From an uncultured Clostridium sp. (GTDB lineage: Bacteria; Bacillota; Clostridia; TANB77; CAG-508): a DNA stretch of 49,401 bases. Shown piece after piece: positions 33,824 to 42,167 of the stretch (its first letter is position 1; each line of letters starts with the position of its first letter). The position numbers were made by a program, and so were the translations under genes. The stretch covers positions 1 to 49,401 of the forward strand of contig CAMNND010000002.1 in the NCBI GenBank assembly GCA_946545035.1, in the 5' to 3' direction. The notes beneath the pieces were generated by a model. It saw only the letters and a program-made list of their open reading frames with translations. It was not told where the DNA came from and did no database searches.

Positions 33824-35848
33824 TTATATACTTTCAATAAAGTAGTCATTTATATTACTAATAAGATCAGATTTTACTTCATCAATTGTCTTCCCTTCTA
33901 CCTGTGCTCCTGCTTGAGTAATATGTCCTCCTCCGCCCATTTTTTCTAAGATAACTTGAACATTAATATCTCCAATTGAACGACCACTTATAAATACTCT
34001 ATTATCTTTTATACCAATAACAAATGAAGCACTTATATCGCTAATTGTTAATAATGTATCTGCAGCTTTTGCTCCAATAATATTTGCATTTTCATCATCT
34101 TTCTCATTTACAGCTAAAGCTATACTATCAAATACAATTTCTGCTTTAGAAACAATTTCAGAAACAGTAGTATATGTTTCAAAATCACTTTGAAACCATT
34201 TTTTTACCTTTATAATATCAACACCGCATCTCCTTAAATATGCAGCTGCTTCAAAAGTTCTAACGCCTGTTTTAAAAGTAAAGTTTTTGGTATCCATCAT
34301 GATACCGGCATATAAAGCTTCAACTTCAAGGTTTGTAAGTTTTATATCATTCTTAGAATATACAATAAGCTCTGTTACAAGCTCACTTGCAGAAGATGCA
34401 TATACTTCTTGGAATGATAATATAGGATTCTCAATATATTCAGTACTCATTCTATGGTGATCAATTACGACAACTCTATTTGTTAAATTTAATAATTCTG
34501 GTACTTCCACATAATTTTTTCTATTTGTGTCAACAACAACCACTAAACTTTCATTATCAGTCATTGAAATAGCCGCATCTTTTGAAACAAAACAATCTTT
34601 ATATGATTCGTCTTCCTTTATAACATCCATAAATTTTTCAAGACTCATACCATTTGTTTCATTAACTATATATGCTTCTTTTTCAAGAGTCTTTGCAATT
34701 CTATAAATACCAAGTGAAGCCCCCATAGAATCCATATCACCATTTGAATGCCCCATTATAAATATCTTATCTGAATCGAGCATAACTTCTTCCAAAGCTT
34801 GTGATACTGTTCGAGCTTTGACTTTTGTTATCTTTTCAAGCTCTTCGGTTCTTCCTCCAAAGAAAGTATACTTACCATTCTCTCTTACGACAGCTTGATC
34901 GCCACCACGACCAAGTGCAATATCAATACCATCTTTAGCATACTTAAGTTTTTGATAATTTCCATCACCTTCGTTAGTAATTGAGATACTTAACGTAGCT
35001 TGTACTTTTTCAGGCATATTAATACCCTTTATTGTATCTAATAATGTAAATTTTTCTTCCTCAAGTTTTTCTAAATCACGTTGCTCACAAACAAGTATAA
35101 ATGTATCCCTTTCAGATTTTACGATAACTCCTTTAAATTCATTAGCCCAATCGTAGATATTTTTTTCAATCTTAGCAAGTATTTGAGCTTGATCTTCATC
35201 TTCAATTCTTTGCATAGTTTCTTCATAGTTATCTATTTTAATAACACCTATACAAACTCTAGATTTTTCAATTTCTTCAGCTAATTTTTCTTTTTCTGTT
35301 TCATCTAAGAAATACAATGTTGCAATATATTCTTTCTCCTGTTTTTTATCGTTTGCCTTGATATTGTTCTTTGATCTTATATATTCACCAACAACCCTAT
35401 ATTTTTTCTTTTCTATCTCAAAATCTGTTACAAGTTTATTATTTTTGATTTTTTCATTATTCTCTATTTCAAGTTTTATTTCTTTTAATAAACTACTGAT
35501 AAACTTATTAATATCATAATTATTAAACTCTTGTACAAATTTGGTATTCTTCCATATTATATTGCCATTTGTCTCGGCAATTAATAATGGAAATGGTGAA
35601 TTAATTAATGACCTTTTTGACACTTTATCAACGTTGAAATTAAGCTCCCTAATATGCTCTGATAATTCTGCTTTTCTCTTATTATCCGTCCACATTGTAT
35701 ACACTACAATTGTAAAATATAAGAAAATAGACGGAATTATACACCATGGCTTAATAATACACAGTACGATAAATAAAATTGCTATTATAACTAAATAAAT
35801 TTTAGTCTTTGAAACAAGGTTATCAAAAAACTTATTATTATTTGCCAT
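33824..35848 (-). CDS. gdpP: GdpP-type cyclic-di-AMP phosphodiesterase
   Basis: A membrane enzyme that hydrolyses c-di-AMP to pApA and so tunes osmotic and wall homeostasis. Two N-terminal membrane segments (about 16-50) are followed by a PAS-like domain, a degenerate GGDEF domain (about 180-310, without the GGDEF loop), and the DHH domain. The DHH domain shows MGHSNGDMDSMGA (about 365) and VVVIDHHRM (about 460). The DHHA1 domain has the GGGGHITQAGA motif (about 637). Length 674 aa fits GdpP/YybT. The usual rplI and dnaB neighbours are absent; instead it follows an AI-2E-family permease by 36 bases. Confidence 0.95.
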   Translation of the reverse strand: MANNNKFFDNLVSKTKIYLVIIAILFIVLCIIKPWCIIPSIFLYFTIVVYTMWTDNKRKAELSEHIRELNFNVDKVSKRSLINSPFPLLIAETNGNIIWKNTKFVQEFNNYDINKFISSLLKEIKLEIENNEKIKNNKLVTDFEIEKKKYRVVGEYIRSKNNIKANDKKQEKEYIATLYFLDETEKEKLAEEIEKSRVCIGVIKIDNYEETMQRIEDEDQAQILAKIEKNIYDWANEFKGVIVKSERDTFILVCEQRDLEKLEEEKFTLLDTIKGINMPEKVQATLSISITNEGDGNYQKLKYAKDGIDIALGRGGDQAVVRENGKYTFFGGRTEELEKITKVKARTVSQALEEVMLDSDKIFIMGHSNGDMDSMGASLGIYRIAKTLEKEAYIVNETNGMSLEKFMDVIKEDESYKDCFVSKDAAISMTDNESLVVVVDTNRKNYVEVPELLNLTNRVVVIDHHRMSTEYIENPILSFQEVYASSASELVTELIVYSKNDIKLTNLEVEALYAGIMMDTKNFTFKTGVRTFEAAAYLRRCGVDIIKVKKWFQSDFETYTTVSEIVSKAEIVFDSIALAVNEKDDENANIIGAKAADTLLTISDISASFVIGIKDNRVFISGRSIGDINVQVILEKMGGGGHITQAGAQVEGKTIDEVKSDLISNINDYFIESI

Positions 35849-35884
35849 AACAAAACTCCTTTTTACAAATCTTTTTTAACAACT

Positions 35885-37069
35885 TTACTCTTCGTTGTCA
35901 AACTCCTCTTTTTTTTCAATCTCTCTAACTGTATTTTCGCTAGTAGCTAAATCTTTTTTCTTAGCATAATTTCTTTCAATAATATCATCCATTATTAACT
36001 TGATTAAAGCTGCAACTGGTACTGCTAGGAACATTCCCATTACGCCAAAATATGCGCCTCCAACAGTTACTGCAAATATAACCAATAGTGGACTAATCTT
36101 TACAGAATCGCCAACAATCTTTGGATTAATAATATTAGCGTCAATTTGTTGTAATGCAATAACAATTATAGCCATTTCAACAGCCTGTGCTAAACCTCCT
36201 GTAATCAATGTAATAATTACAGATATTATTACCGCAATTATTGCACCAAAGTATGGAATTAAATTGAATATTCCTATAAACATACCTAGTATAACTGCAT
36301 ATTTAACCCCCATAATTGACATTGCAATAGATGTCAATATACCTACTACAAAAGCATCAAATATCTGTCCAGCTAAGAAATTACAAAATATTTCACTTGA
36401 TTTATGGAAATATCTTCTAACTGATTGATATACCTCTGTACTAAATGATGATTCTGTGAATCTTTTGAAAAATCCAACAATTGCTCTACGCTCAAGTAAT
36501 AAATATACCGATACGATTAAAGCTACAAATACATCAAATATTCCCGATGCCACACTCAATAATCCTTGAGCATATACAGTTATTTTTTCTATACTGATTA
36601 AATCTTCAAACTTGACATTATTTAAACTACTGAATATATCTCTAAAACCTTGGCTTCTTAAGAAAGAATCTTCAGGTAAACTATCAATTCTCGATCTCAA
36701 ATCTATATAATAGCTTTGTACATTATTTGCCAAATCCCTGCAGCTCTCAATTAATGGTGGTATTAGGAATTTTATTGCTATTGTAAGTATTACTATTAAT
36801 GCAACATATACTATAAGTACACTTATCCCCTTCGCTCTCTTCTTTAAATATTTATTCTTGCTTAATATTCTCTCAAGATTTCTTGAGGGAACATATAATA
36901 CATATGCAATTATTAATCCAACAACAAAAGGTGCTAGCACTTTAAATAATCTTGCAAACCACATTGTCAATGCTGAAAAAGAATCTAGCACTTTATATAT
37001 AACTATTAATACTAATGCTAAAGAAAACCAATACAACCATTTCTTTACATTCTTCTTCTCTTTTCTCAT
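35885..37069 (-). CDS. AI-2E family (YtvI/PerM-like) transporter
   Basis: An integral membrane protein with about eight hydrophobic segments, including GLIIAYVLYVPSRNLE near the start and the family's conserved GIFNLIPYFGAIIAVI region (about 265-280). The end is charged and cytoplasmic. Family members include AI-2 exporters and Na+/H+ antiporters; the substrate cannot be told from sequence. First gene of the operon with gdpP and the 162-residue protein, which raises the possibility of a role in ion or osmotic balance. Start supported by AAAGGAAG. Confidence 0.88.
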   Translation of the reverse strand: MRKEKKNVKKWLYWFSLALVLIVIYKVLDSFSALTMWFARLFKVLAPFVVGLIIAYVLYVPSRNLERILSKNKYLKKRAKGISVLIVYVALIVILTIAIKFLIPPLIESCRDLANNVQSYYIDLRSRIDSLPEDSFLRSQGFRDIFSSLNNVKFEDLISIEKITVYAQGLLSVASGIFDVFVALIVSVYLLLERRAIVGFFKRFTESSFSTEVYQSVRRYFHKSSEIFCNFLAGQIFDAFVVGILTSIAMSIMGVKYAVILGMFIGIFNLIPYFGAIIAVIISVIITLITGGLAQAVEMAIIVIALQQIDANIINPKIVGDSVKISPLLVIFAVTVGGAYFGVMGMFLAVPVAALIKLIMDDIIERNYAKKKDLATSENTVREIEKKEEFDNEE

Positions 37070-37109
37070 ATGTATCTTCCTTTCTTTCTCTTAATTAAAC
37101 CACATGTTA

Positions 37110-37139
37110 ATTATACCACAAATTGCTGGAAATTTCCAG
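37110..37139 (-). promoter_or_regulatory. Promoter with palindrome at -35, permease-gdpP operon
   Basis: TATAAT (37110-37115) on the minus strand lacks a recognisable -35. The -35 position (about 37133-37138) lies inside a perfect 14-base palindrome CTGGAAATTTCCAG (37126-37139), which looks like a binding site for a regulator. Confidence 0.5.
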
Positions 37140-37186
37140 TTTACTAAGCAAAAATGAGTAATTTAGAACAAATAACAATTATATAC

Positions 37187-37224
37187 AAAAATAGACGGAT
37201 AAATTAACTTCATCCGCCTATTTT
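37187..37224 (-). terminator. Terminator of the M23 endopeptidase gene
   Basis: Stem AAAATAGGCGGAT / ATCCGTCTATTTT (one G-U pair) around an 11-base loop, immediately after the stop codon on the minus strand. Confidence 0.8.
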
Positions 37225-37225
37225 A

Positions 37226-38347
37226 TTATTCGCCTTTATATACAAAGTTTTGTGGATTAACTTGTGAACCATTAATTCTTACCTCAAAGTGTAAATGGTT
37301 ACCTGTTGAATGCCCTGTAGATCCTACTGCAGCTATAACATCACCAGCAGAGATTGTATCACCCTCTGATACAAATAATTTACTACAGTGAGCGTAATAT
37401 GTTTGAACTCCATTGCCGTGAGAAATAATTACTAAGTTTCCATATCCTCCAGAATTAAATTGCGCATAATCAACTGTACCATCTGCAACAGCAAATATCG
37501 ATGTACCATTACTTGCAGCAATATCTAATCCTTTATGCGTATGGTTTCTTACGCTCTCGTTAACACCATATCTTGAAGAAATATGTCCTGTTACTGGAGC
37601 AACAGCAAATGATATTCCATTAACATCAACATTATCTAATTGCTCTGATTCAACATAGTTATATGAAGATGAATCCTCAGCAGCTTCTATAGCAGCTTGT
37701 CTTTTAGCTTCTGCTTCTTCAGCAGCTTTCTTCTCAGCTTCAATTCTTGCTGCTTCAGCGGCAGCTTCTTCTTTAGCTTTTATATCAGATTCAATTGAGT
37801 TATCTAATTTAGCAATAGTCGCATACTTCATATCTTTATACTCTAATGAGTTATTTGTATAAACTTCTCTAATACCAAATTCAGATTCTATTTTTTCTCC
37901 ATATTGTTCAGTTAATTTATTTACTTCTTCTTGTGCTTCTTCAATTGTATCGGCATAAGCTTTATCTTCCCCATCTAAAGTTACTGCATATAATTTATAC
38001 GTTACTTCAGCCTTAAGTTTTAAAAGCTTGATTACTGAATTTTCATCAGTTTCTGTATTTGCACTAACTAATGTAGCTGAGTATTCAGGAACACTATTTA
38101 ATACAACTAATTCCATGTTGTCATTTTCTTGTTTTAATACTTGATTTGTTACCATACAAGTAAATTCTTCTTTATCACTTACATATCCAAGTACATTACC
38201 ATCTAATGTAACTTTGTATGCCACTTTATAATTCTTACCTAAAATTGCTGCTACTAAAACAATTACAGCAGCTATTGAAATAATCGCACTTAATTTTCTT
38301 TTATCATTAGTATAGTTTTTCGGTTTATCGTTTAAAATAAAATTCAC
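37226..38347 (-). CDS. M23-family (LytM/NlpD-like) endopeptidase
   Basis: A membrane-anchored or secreted peptidoglycan endopeptidase. A hydrophobic segment near the N-terminus (about 20-38) is followed by a domain of LysM/YcdE-like character, an Ala/Glu-rich coiled coil, and the M23 domain. Zinc-site motifs are HTHKGLDIA, YAHCSKL and HLHFEV. The in-frame TTG at 38404 is the -35 box of the promoter, so the start must be downstream. GTG 38347 is the first candidate but lies one base from AAAGGAG. An ATT at 38338 has better spacing (about nine bases). Domain architecture resembles the SpoIIQ/SpoIVFA-type and stage-related M23 proteins, but no specific assignment is made. Confidence 0.88.
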   Translation of the reverse strand: MNFILNDKPKNYTNDKRKLSAIISIAAVIVLVAAILGKNYKVAYKVTLDGNVLGYVSDKEEFTCMVTNQVLKQENDNMELVVLNSVPEYSATLVSANTETDENSVIKLLKLKAEVTYKLYAVTLDGEDKAYADTIEEAQEEVNKLTEQYGEKIESEFGIREVYTNNSLEYKDMKYATIAKLDNSIESDIKAKEEAAAEAARIEAEKKAAEEAEAKRQAAIEAAEDSSSYNYVESEQLDNVDVNGISFAVAPVTGHISSRYGVNESVRNHTHKGLDIAASNGTSIFAVADGTVDYAQFNSGGYGNLVIISHGNGVQTYYAHCSKLFVSEGDTISAGDVIAAVGSTGHSTGNHLHFEVRINGSQVNPQNFVYKGE

Positions 38348-38375
38348 ACTCCTTTTAGTACTGCGACTGATGACT

Positions 38376-38404
38376 ATTATACCATACCATATATATTTTG
38401 TCAA
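38376..38404 (-). promoter_or_regulatory. Consensus sigma-A promoter of the M23 gene
   Basis: Perfect TTGACA (38399-38404), 17 bases, perfect TATAAT (38376-38381) on the minus strand. Transcription should start near 38369. Confidence 0.85.
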
Positions 38405-38435
38405 ATTTTAGCAAATTTTTAGGGTATGTTTGTAT

Positions 38436-38468
38436 GCTTCAACACCAGTATTTACTGATGCTCGAAGC
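38436..38468. repeat. Imperfect 16-bp hairpin between cwlD and the M23 gene
   Basis: GCTTC (38436-38440) pairs with GAAGC (38464-38468). The inner arms around a TTTA loop pair fully on the minus-strand RNA if G-U pairs are allowed. There is no T run on the minus strand. It may be a weak cwlD terminator or RNA-stability element. Confidence 0.4.
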
Positions 38469-38485
38469 TTTAGTTTGTATCATTT

Positions 38486-39196
38486 TTACATAAAATAATC
38501 CATCAATCCACTATATATCCCCCAAGCTAATCTATCCTGATACTCGTCATTTAAAAGCTCTTTTTCTTCTTCTGGATTTGACAAAAAGCCACATTCTACA
38601 ATTGTAATTGGAATTTCTACATTCTTTACAATATAGATACTATCCAGTTTCATTGGAACTCTGTCATTTTTCTTTTGAATTGACTTATTTAAATTATTTT
38701 GGATTGATTTTGCAAGTTTTATACTATTTTCATCCGAAGATTTGTAAAAAGTTTGCCATCCGTAATACTTCTGATCTGAGATTTTATTTAAATGAATAGA
38801 AATAAACATATCTGCAGAAGACTCATTTCCAATCTTAACTCTATTTTTTAAATCTGATATCTTCTTCTCTTTAAGTGTTTTACTATCAATATCGTATATT
38901 CCGTTATCATCAGATCTCGTTAGTATTACTATTGCTCCACTTTGCTCTAGCAATTTTTGAAGTTTAAGAGCTATACTTAAATTTATTTTAGCCTCACTTA
39001 TGCCATTTATACTTTCAGCACCTTCATCCGGGATACCATGACCTGCATCTATTACAATTACTTTACCTGTTACAGGTAAAGTAACGGTTTGAAGAGTACT
39101 TCTATAATTTGTTTGTTCATATATACAAAACGCTATAACAGAAAGAAATATAAATATGGTTGATAATACCAATTTATCTTTTTTTATAAAAATCAT
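38486..39196 (-). CDS. cwlD: N-acetylmuramoyl-L-alanine amidase CwlD
   Basis: A zinc amidase (Amidase_3) that removes peptide side chains so muramic delta-lactam can form in the spore cortex. An N-terminal membrane segment (about 9-27) is followed by the catalytic domain: IDAGHGIPDEGA (zinc His), GISEAKINL (zinc Glu), ISIHLN (zinc His) and VECGFLSN (catalytic Glu). Length 236 aa and the single membrane anchor match CwlD. Its GAGGTG ribosome binding site lies inside a hairpin (39201-39228), five bases before the ATG. Presence of CwlD suggests endospore formation. Confidence 0.85.
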   Translation of the reverse strand: MIFIKKDKLVLSTIFIFLSVIAFCIYEQTNYRSTLQTVTLPVTGKVIVIDAGHGIPDEGAESINGISEAKINLSIALKLQKLLEQSGAIVILTRSDDNGIYDIDSKTLKEKKISDLKNRVKIGNESSADMFISIHLNKISDQKYYGWQTFYKSSDENSIKLAKSIQNNLNKSIQKKNDRVPMKLDSIYIVKNVEIPITIVECGFLSNPEEEKELLNDEYQDRLAWGIYSGLMDYFM

Positions 39197-39200
39197 AAAA

Positions 39201-39228
39201 ACACCTCATATTTTAATATATGAGGTGT
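39201..39228 (-). promoter_or_regulatory. Hairpin covering the cwlD ribosome binding site / terminator of the HipA-like pair
   Basis: ACACCTCATAT (39201-39211) and ATATGAGGTGT (39218-39228) form a perfect 11-bp stem with a six-base loop. On the minus strand the 3' arm holds GAGGTG and is followed by TTTTT and the cwlD ATG. A transcript running through from upstream would therefore both tend to terminate and hide the cwlD site. Confidence 0.65.
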
Positions 39229-39242
39229 TCTTATTTATATTC
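39215..39242 (-). promoter_or_regulatory. Possible sporulation (sigma-E-like) promoter of cwlD
   Basis: GAATAT (39237-39242), 14 bases, CATATATT (39215-39222) on the minus strand. The -10 matches the Bacillus sigma-E consensus CATACAAT at six of eight positions. Transcription from it would start within the hairpin and free the ribosome binding site. Tentative. Confidence 0.3.
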
Positions 39243-39296
39243 TACCTTATTCAAATTAACATATTTTATTATTATAGAAACATTTATAATCTCAAA

Positions 39297-39644
39297 TTAC
39301 TTCTCTCTTATTTTCACAAAGTATCTGTCTGTAGCTAGTCTAGCTTCTGTAACACTTAATAGTTCCATCTCGTCATATTTTTTTAATCCATATTTTTTTA
39401 ATATTGAATCAATTTTTGGATGCTCTCTACTTGGTATACGATTGCTAAAGAATGGAAAAAGCTCTTTAGATACATATTTACTTTTTAGGAACTTAATATT
39501 TCCAATGCCGAAACACCCATGATGAGTAGCTTTTTTTAGCTCCGGCTCATTTATATATAATACGTATAACTCATTTATTCTCTCCAAAGTCGCCAAATTA
39601 TAATTATTCTTTTCAGTATCACTCCAATATAAATCTAAAATCAT
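39297..39644 (-). CDS. HipA N-terminal-domain-like protein
   Basis: A 115-residue protein. From about residue 60 it reads like the N-terminal subdomain of HipA: FPFFSNRIPSREHPKIDSI followed by LKKYGLKKYDEMELL and a T-A-R-x-A-T-D-R-Y-F-V end. It resembles the separate HipS subunit of HipBST systems. Its start follows immediately after the stop of the kinase-like gene (39645), so the two are cotranslated. In HipBST the small subunit gene comes before the kinase; here it comes after. No HipB-type regulator is seen. Motif-based call, moderate confidence. Confidence 0.5.
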   Translation of the reverse strand: MILDLYWSDTEKNNYNLATLERINELYVLYINEPELKKATHHGCFGIGNIKFLKSKYVSKELFPFFSNRIPSREHPKIDSILKKYGLKKYDEMELLSVTEARLATDRYFVKIREK

Positions 39645-40640
39645 TTAAGATATCTCCCTATCCTCTATATTTATATTTTGCGTATGATCAATAAATTCTT
39701 TAACTATTTCCATTTGCTGTTTCCAAAAATCCCTAAACACGTATTTTGATTCCTTACTAACCAGTCCTCTGTTAGGTCCTGATACTTTTATTGAAACAAC
39801 CCTATCAATGTCAATAGTTAATACTTTTTCTCTAATCCACTTTACCAAATCATCATCATCTTTATAATATTCAAGAACCGATGCCAATCCTTCTTTTCCT
39901 CGCACTTTGAAGCACTTCTTATTTGAAGCTACGTTTCCCATACAAAAATCGAAATCATATAATGGAGCCATTCTAACAACTCCATTATTAATTATAATTG
40001 ACATATTTTCTGACGAAATATCTGTATTATTTATAATCTCGCTCATACAAATTTTTCTTCTTAAATCTTGTATAAACCTGTCTATGTTTTTTTTCTTAAA
40101 ATGTCTTAATTGCAGCTCTCTTACTAATCTATTTTCTATAATTTCTATATCAAGACATTCTTGCCCAAAAATATCCTTAAAACTTAACATCTCATCACCA
40201 TCTTTTAAAAACGATGGTGTCAATAAAAAGTCATCTTCCCATGTAGTTACCGAATCATCCATAACCCAGTTCACAAGGTAGTACTCAGCAGAATCTAATC
40301 CAGCAGCTTTAACTAATCTAGGAACTACTAGTGCATTATCTCGCGTATAAAGACCAATTCTGTCAGAAAAAAATCTCCAACTTGGTAACTCTTTTAACAA
40401 GTAACTATTTAAATCACTAAGTCTTAACCAGAACTGTGAGAAACATCCTTTTACACTTTTATTTTCCATAAAATATGGATTTTTAAGTAAATCAACTATA
40501 ACGACATCTGGAGTTCTTCTTCCTTTAAGTTTATTATACTCTGCATATGCTTTCTCATATTCTTCCTGTCTTAATTGACTATCTGGCACTAATTCTTTTA
40601 TCTTCTGTATATATTCTTCCAGTGTTAATTTTTCCTTCAT
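39645..40640 (-). CDS. HipA-like kinase-fold protein
   Basis: 331 residues. At about 201-227 it shows NNTDISSENMSIII followed by VRMAPLYDFDF. This fits the HipA catalytic loop (N-x-D-x-x-x-x-N) and the metal-binding Asp of A-P-L-Y-D. The preceding half does not show an obvious HipA glycine-rich loop or lysine, and the HipA N-terminal domain is instead encoded by the next gene. HipA-type kinases phosphorylate targets such as aminoacyl-tRNA synthetases and act as toxins or regulators; activity here is unproven. GGAG-type site before the ATG; divergent from the VirD4-like gene. Confidence 0.5.
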   Translation of the reverse strand: MKEKLTLEEYIQKIKELVPDSQLRQEEYEKAYAEYNKLKGRRTPDVVIVDLLKNPYFMENKSVKGCFSQFWLRLSDLNSYLLKELPSWRFFSDRIGLYTRDNALVVPRLVKAAGLDSAEYYLVNWVMDDSVTTWEDDFLLTPSFLKDGDEMLSFKDIFGQECLDIEIIENRLVRELQLRHFKKKNIDRFIQDLRRKICMSEIINNTDISSENMSIIINNGVVRMAPLYDFDFCMGNVASNKKCFKVRGKEGLASVLEYYKDDDDLVKWIREKVLTIDIDRVVSIKVSGPNRGLVSKESKYVFRDFWKQQMEIVKEFIDHTQNINIEDREIS

Positions 40641-40667
40641 AATTGTACTCCTAAAAATGATAAACAG

Positions 40668-40695
40668 ATTATATCACGGATTTTTCCAATGTAAA
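40668..40695 (-). promoter_or_regulatory. Promoter of the HipA-like pair
   Basis: TTTACA (40690-40695), 16 bases, TATAAT (40668-40673) with TG extension on the minus strand. Confidence 0.6.
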
Positions 40696-40708
40696 TATAT
40701 GTATGTTA

Positions 40709-40737
40709 TTGTTGCTAATATTTTTTTATGATATTAT
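40709..40737 (+). promoter_or_regulatory. Promoter of the VirD4-like gene
   Basis: TTGTTG (40709-40714), 17 bases, TATTAT (40732-40737) with TG extension. Divergent from the HipA-like promoter, with 13 bases between the two -35 boxes. Confidence 0.45.
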
Positions 40738-40769
40738 ATTTTAAGAGTTAAACGAAAGGGAAAATGTAT

Positions 40770-42122
40770 ATGAATTTTTATAACATGAATAAAGGTATTG
40801 GGCTTGCCCAGGGTATTGATACGGATACAAGTACTTATATGTCATATAATACTAATATTTTTACAGTAAGTGATGATATATCAACTGTTTTTTCTAACTT
40901 TTTATCCCCAAATATTAAACGAAAGCTTGGTTCATATGTGATTTTTGATAAGAATTGTAAACTTTACGATCTATGCAAAGATCATTTTGAAAATTTTGGT
41001 TATGAAATAGAAAAATACCAACTAAACGATACTTTTAATACATTTAATAATGTAAACGGTGAAGATGACATACAGGCGCTCGTGACTGCTGTGCTTAGAA
41101 ATAGTTCAGAAATCCAAAGATTTTTGTATGAAGGACATACCGAAGTAGATTTACTTTATTCATACACTGATTTATTATTAAATCTAATCTTAATATATAT
41201 TGTAGATAAAGTCTCTTCTGAAAAGAAAAATTTTAATTATATTAATAAGATTTTACATAAGTTAAATCAAAATGATTTAGAATATTTTAAGAAAATATTT
41301 GGAAAAGTTGACTCTTCATATAAGATACATAGCTCTATATTTCATCTAAAATACATGAAAGAAGATGAATATAAGAAAAGTTTGTCTATTTTAATAAGCA
41401 TGTTGTCAAAAACAACCGATACCATTGCAACCAAAACTACTATTATTGATAAGATAGAGTCTTTATACACTAACAGAAAGCTAAAACTTATTTTTATTGA
41501 GCTAACTGACACTACCGTTATAGATTCTTTTTTCTGTTCATATGTTGAAGAAAATTGCTATAAAGCCGATGTTACAAAGAAAGCAATTCCAGTTTTTTAT
41601 GTGTATGCCACTTTGGAAAGAATTGGTTATATTCCAAATTTCAGAAAATTAATTGAAGATTATGATAAAAGAAACGATATCCATATTCTAGCACTAGAAA
41701 ATGTAGCAACTTCTATAAAATTATATGGAAAAGATATACGAACTATCATGAAAAATATTCACTATGGATTAATGTTCCAAACAAAAAACGAAAAAAATAT
41801 GAAATACACACAAAAACTACTATCTGATAGTAATATATCTGATCTAATGGAACAGATACTAATTAATCCAAATTATTGTGTTCTTTATAGAAACCAAATA
41901 AAGACATCTGTAGAACAAACGTTATCTGACGAAGAAGATTCTTCTGAAGATACAAGTAATACTACTAGCACTGACTCTGCTTCAGAAGCGTTAAAAAAGC
42001 TGATGGATTCTATAGATACAAAAGAAGATCTCATCGCTCAATTGCAAAAAGACATTAATGCTGAAACGGACTCAATAAAAAGACAACATTTTGTTAATTT
42101 ATATAATAATTTCGTAGAATAA
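40770..42122 (+). CDS. VirD4/TraG-like protein lacking Walker motifs
   Basis: About 450 residues. The order of segments follows conjugative coupling ATPases: GSYVIFDKNCKLYDL (about 55, like GS-V-DPKGELY), an FEN-GYE-x-Y-L-ND segment, LLYSYTDLLLNLILIYIV (the E-x-x-LL-A-I-Y region), then IPVFYVYATLERIGYIPNF (about 274, like LDEFANIG-IP-F), and IRTIMKNIHYGLMFQT (like I-GN-C). But there is no G-x-GKT, the Walker B Asp-Glu is replaced by A-T, and the N-terminal membrane segments are absent. The C-terminus is Ser/Thr/Asp-rich, then helical. AAAGGG nine bases before ATG 40770 sets the start. No other conjugation genes are near. Confidence 0.55.
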   Translation: MNFYNMNKGIGLAQGIDTDTSTYMSYNTNIFTVSDDISTVFSNFLSPNIKRKLGSYVIFDKNCKLYDLCKDHFENFGYEIEKYQLNDTFNTFNNVNGEDDIQALVTAVLRNSSEIQRFLYEGHTEVDLLYSYTDLLLNLILIYIVDKVSSEKKNFNYINKILHKLNQNDLEYFKKIFGKVDSSYKIHSSIFHLKYMKEDEYKKSLSILISMLSKTTDTIATKTTIIDKIESLYTNRKLKLIFIELTDTTVIDSFFCSYVEENCYKADVTKKAIPVFYVYATLERIGYIPNFRKLIEDYDKRNDIHILALENVATSIKLYGKDIRTIMKNIHYGLMFQTKNEKNMKYTQKLLSDSNISDLMEQILINPNYCVLYRNQIKTSVEQTLSDEEDSSEDTSNTTSTDSASEALKKLMDSIDTKEDLIAQLQKDINAETDSIKRQHFVNLYNNFVE

Positions 42123-42157
42123 AAAAAGCTTGTGAATGTATAATTCACAAGCTTTTT
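42123..42157. terminator. Bidirectional terminator
   Basis: Perfect 15-bp stem AAAAAGCTTGTGAAT / ATTCACAAGCTTTTT with a five-base loop, between the converging VirD4-like and membrane-protein genes. Confidence 0.85.
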
Positions 42158-42167
42158 CTATCTTATA

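Noticed and set aside
36000..36428. 142-residue plus-strand ORF
   Set aside because: It is a shadow of the AI-2E permease gene with a composition mirroring the hydrophobic codons on the other strand.
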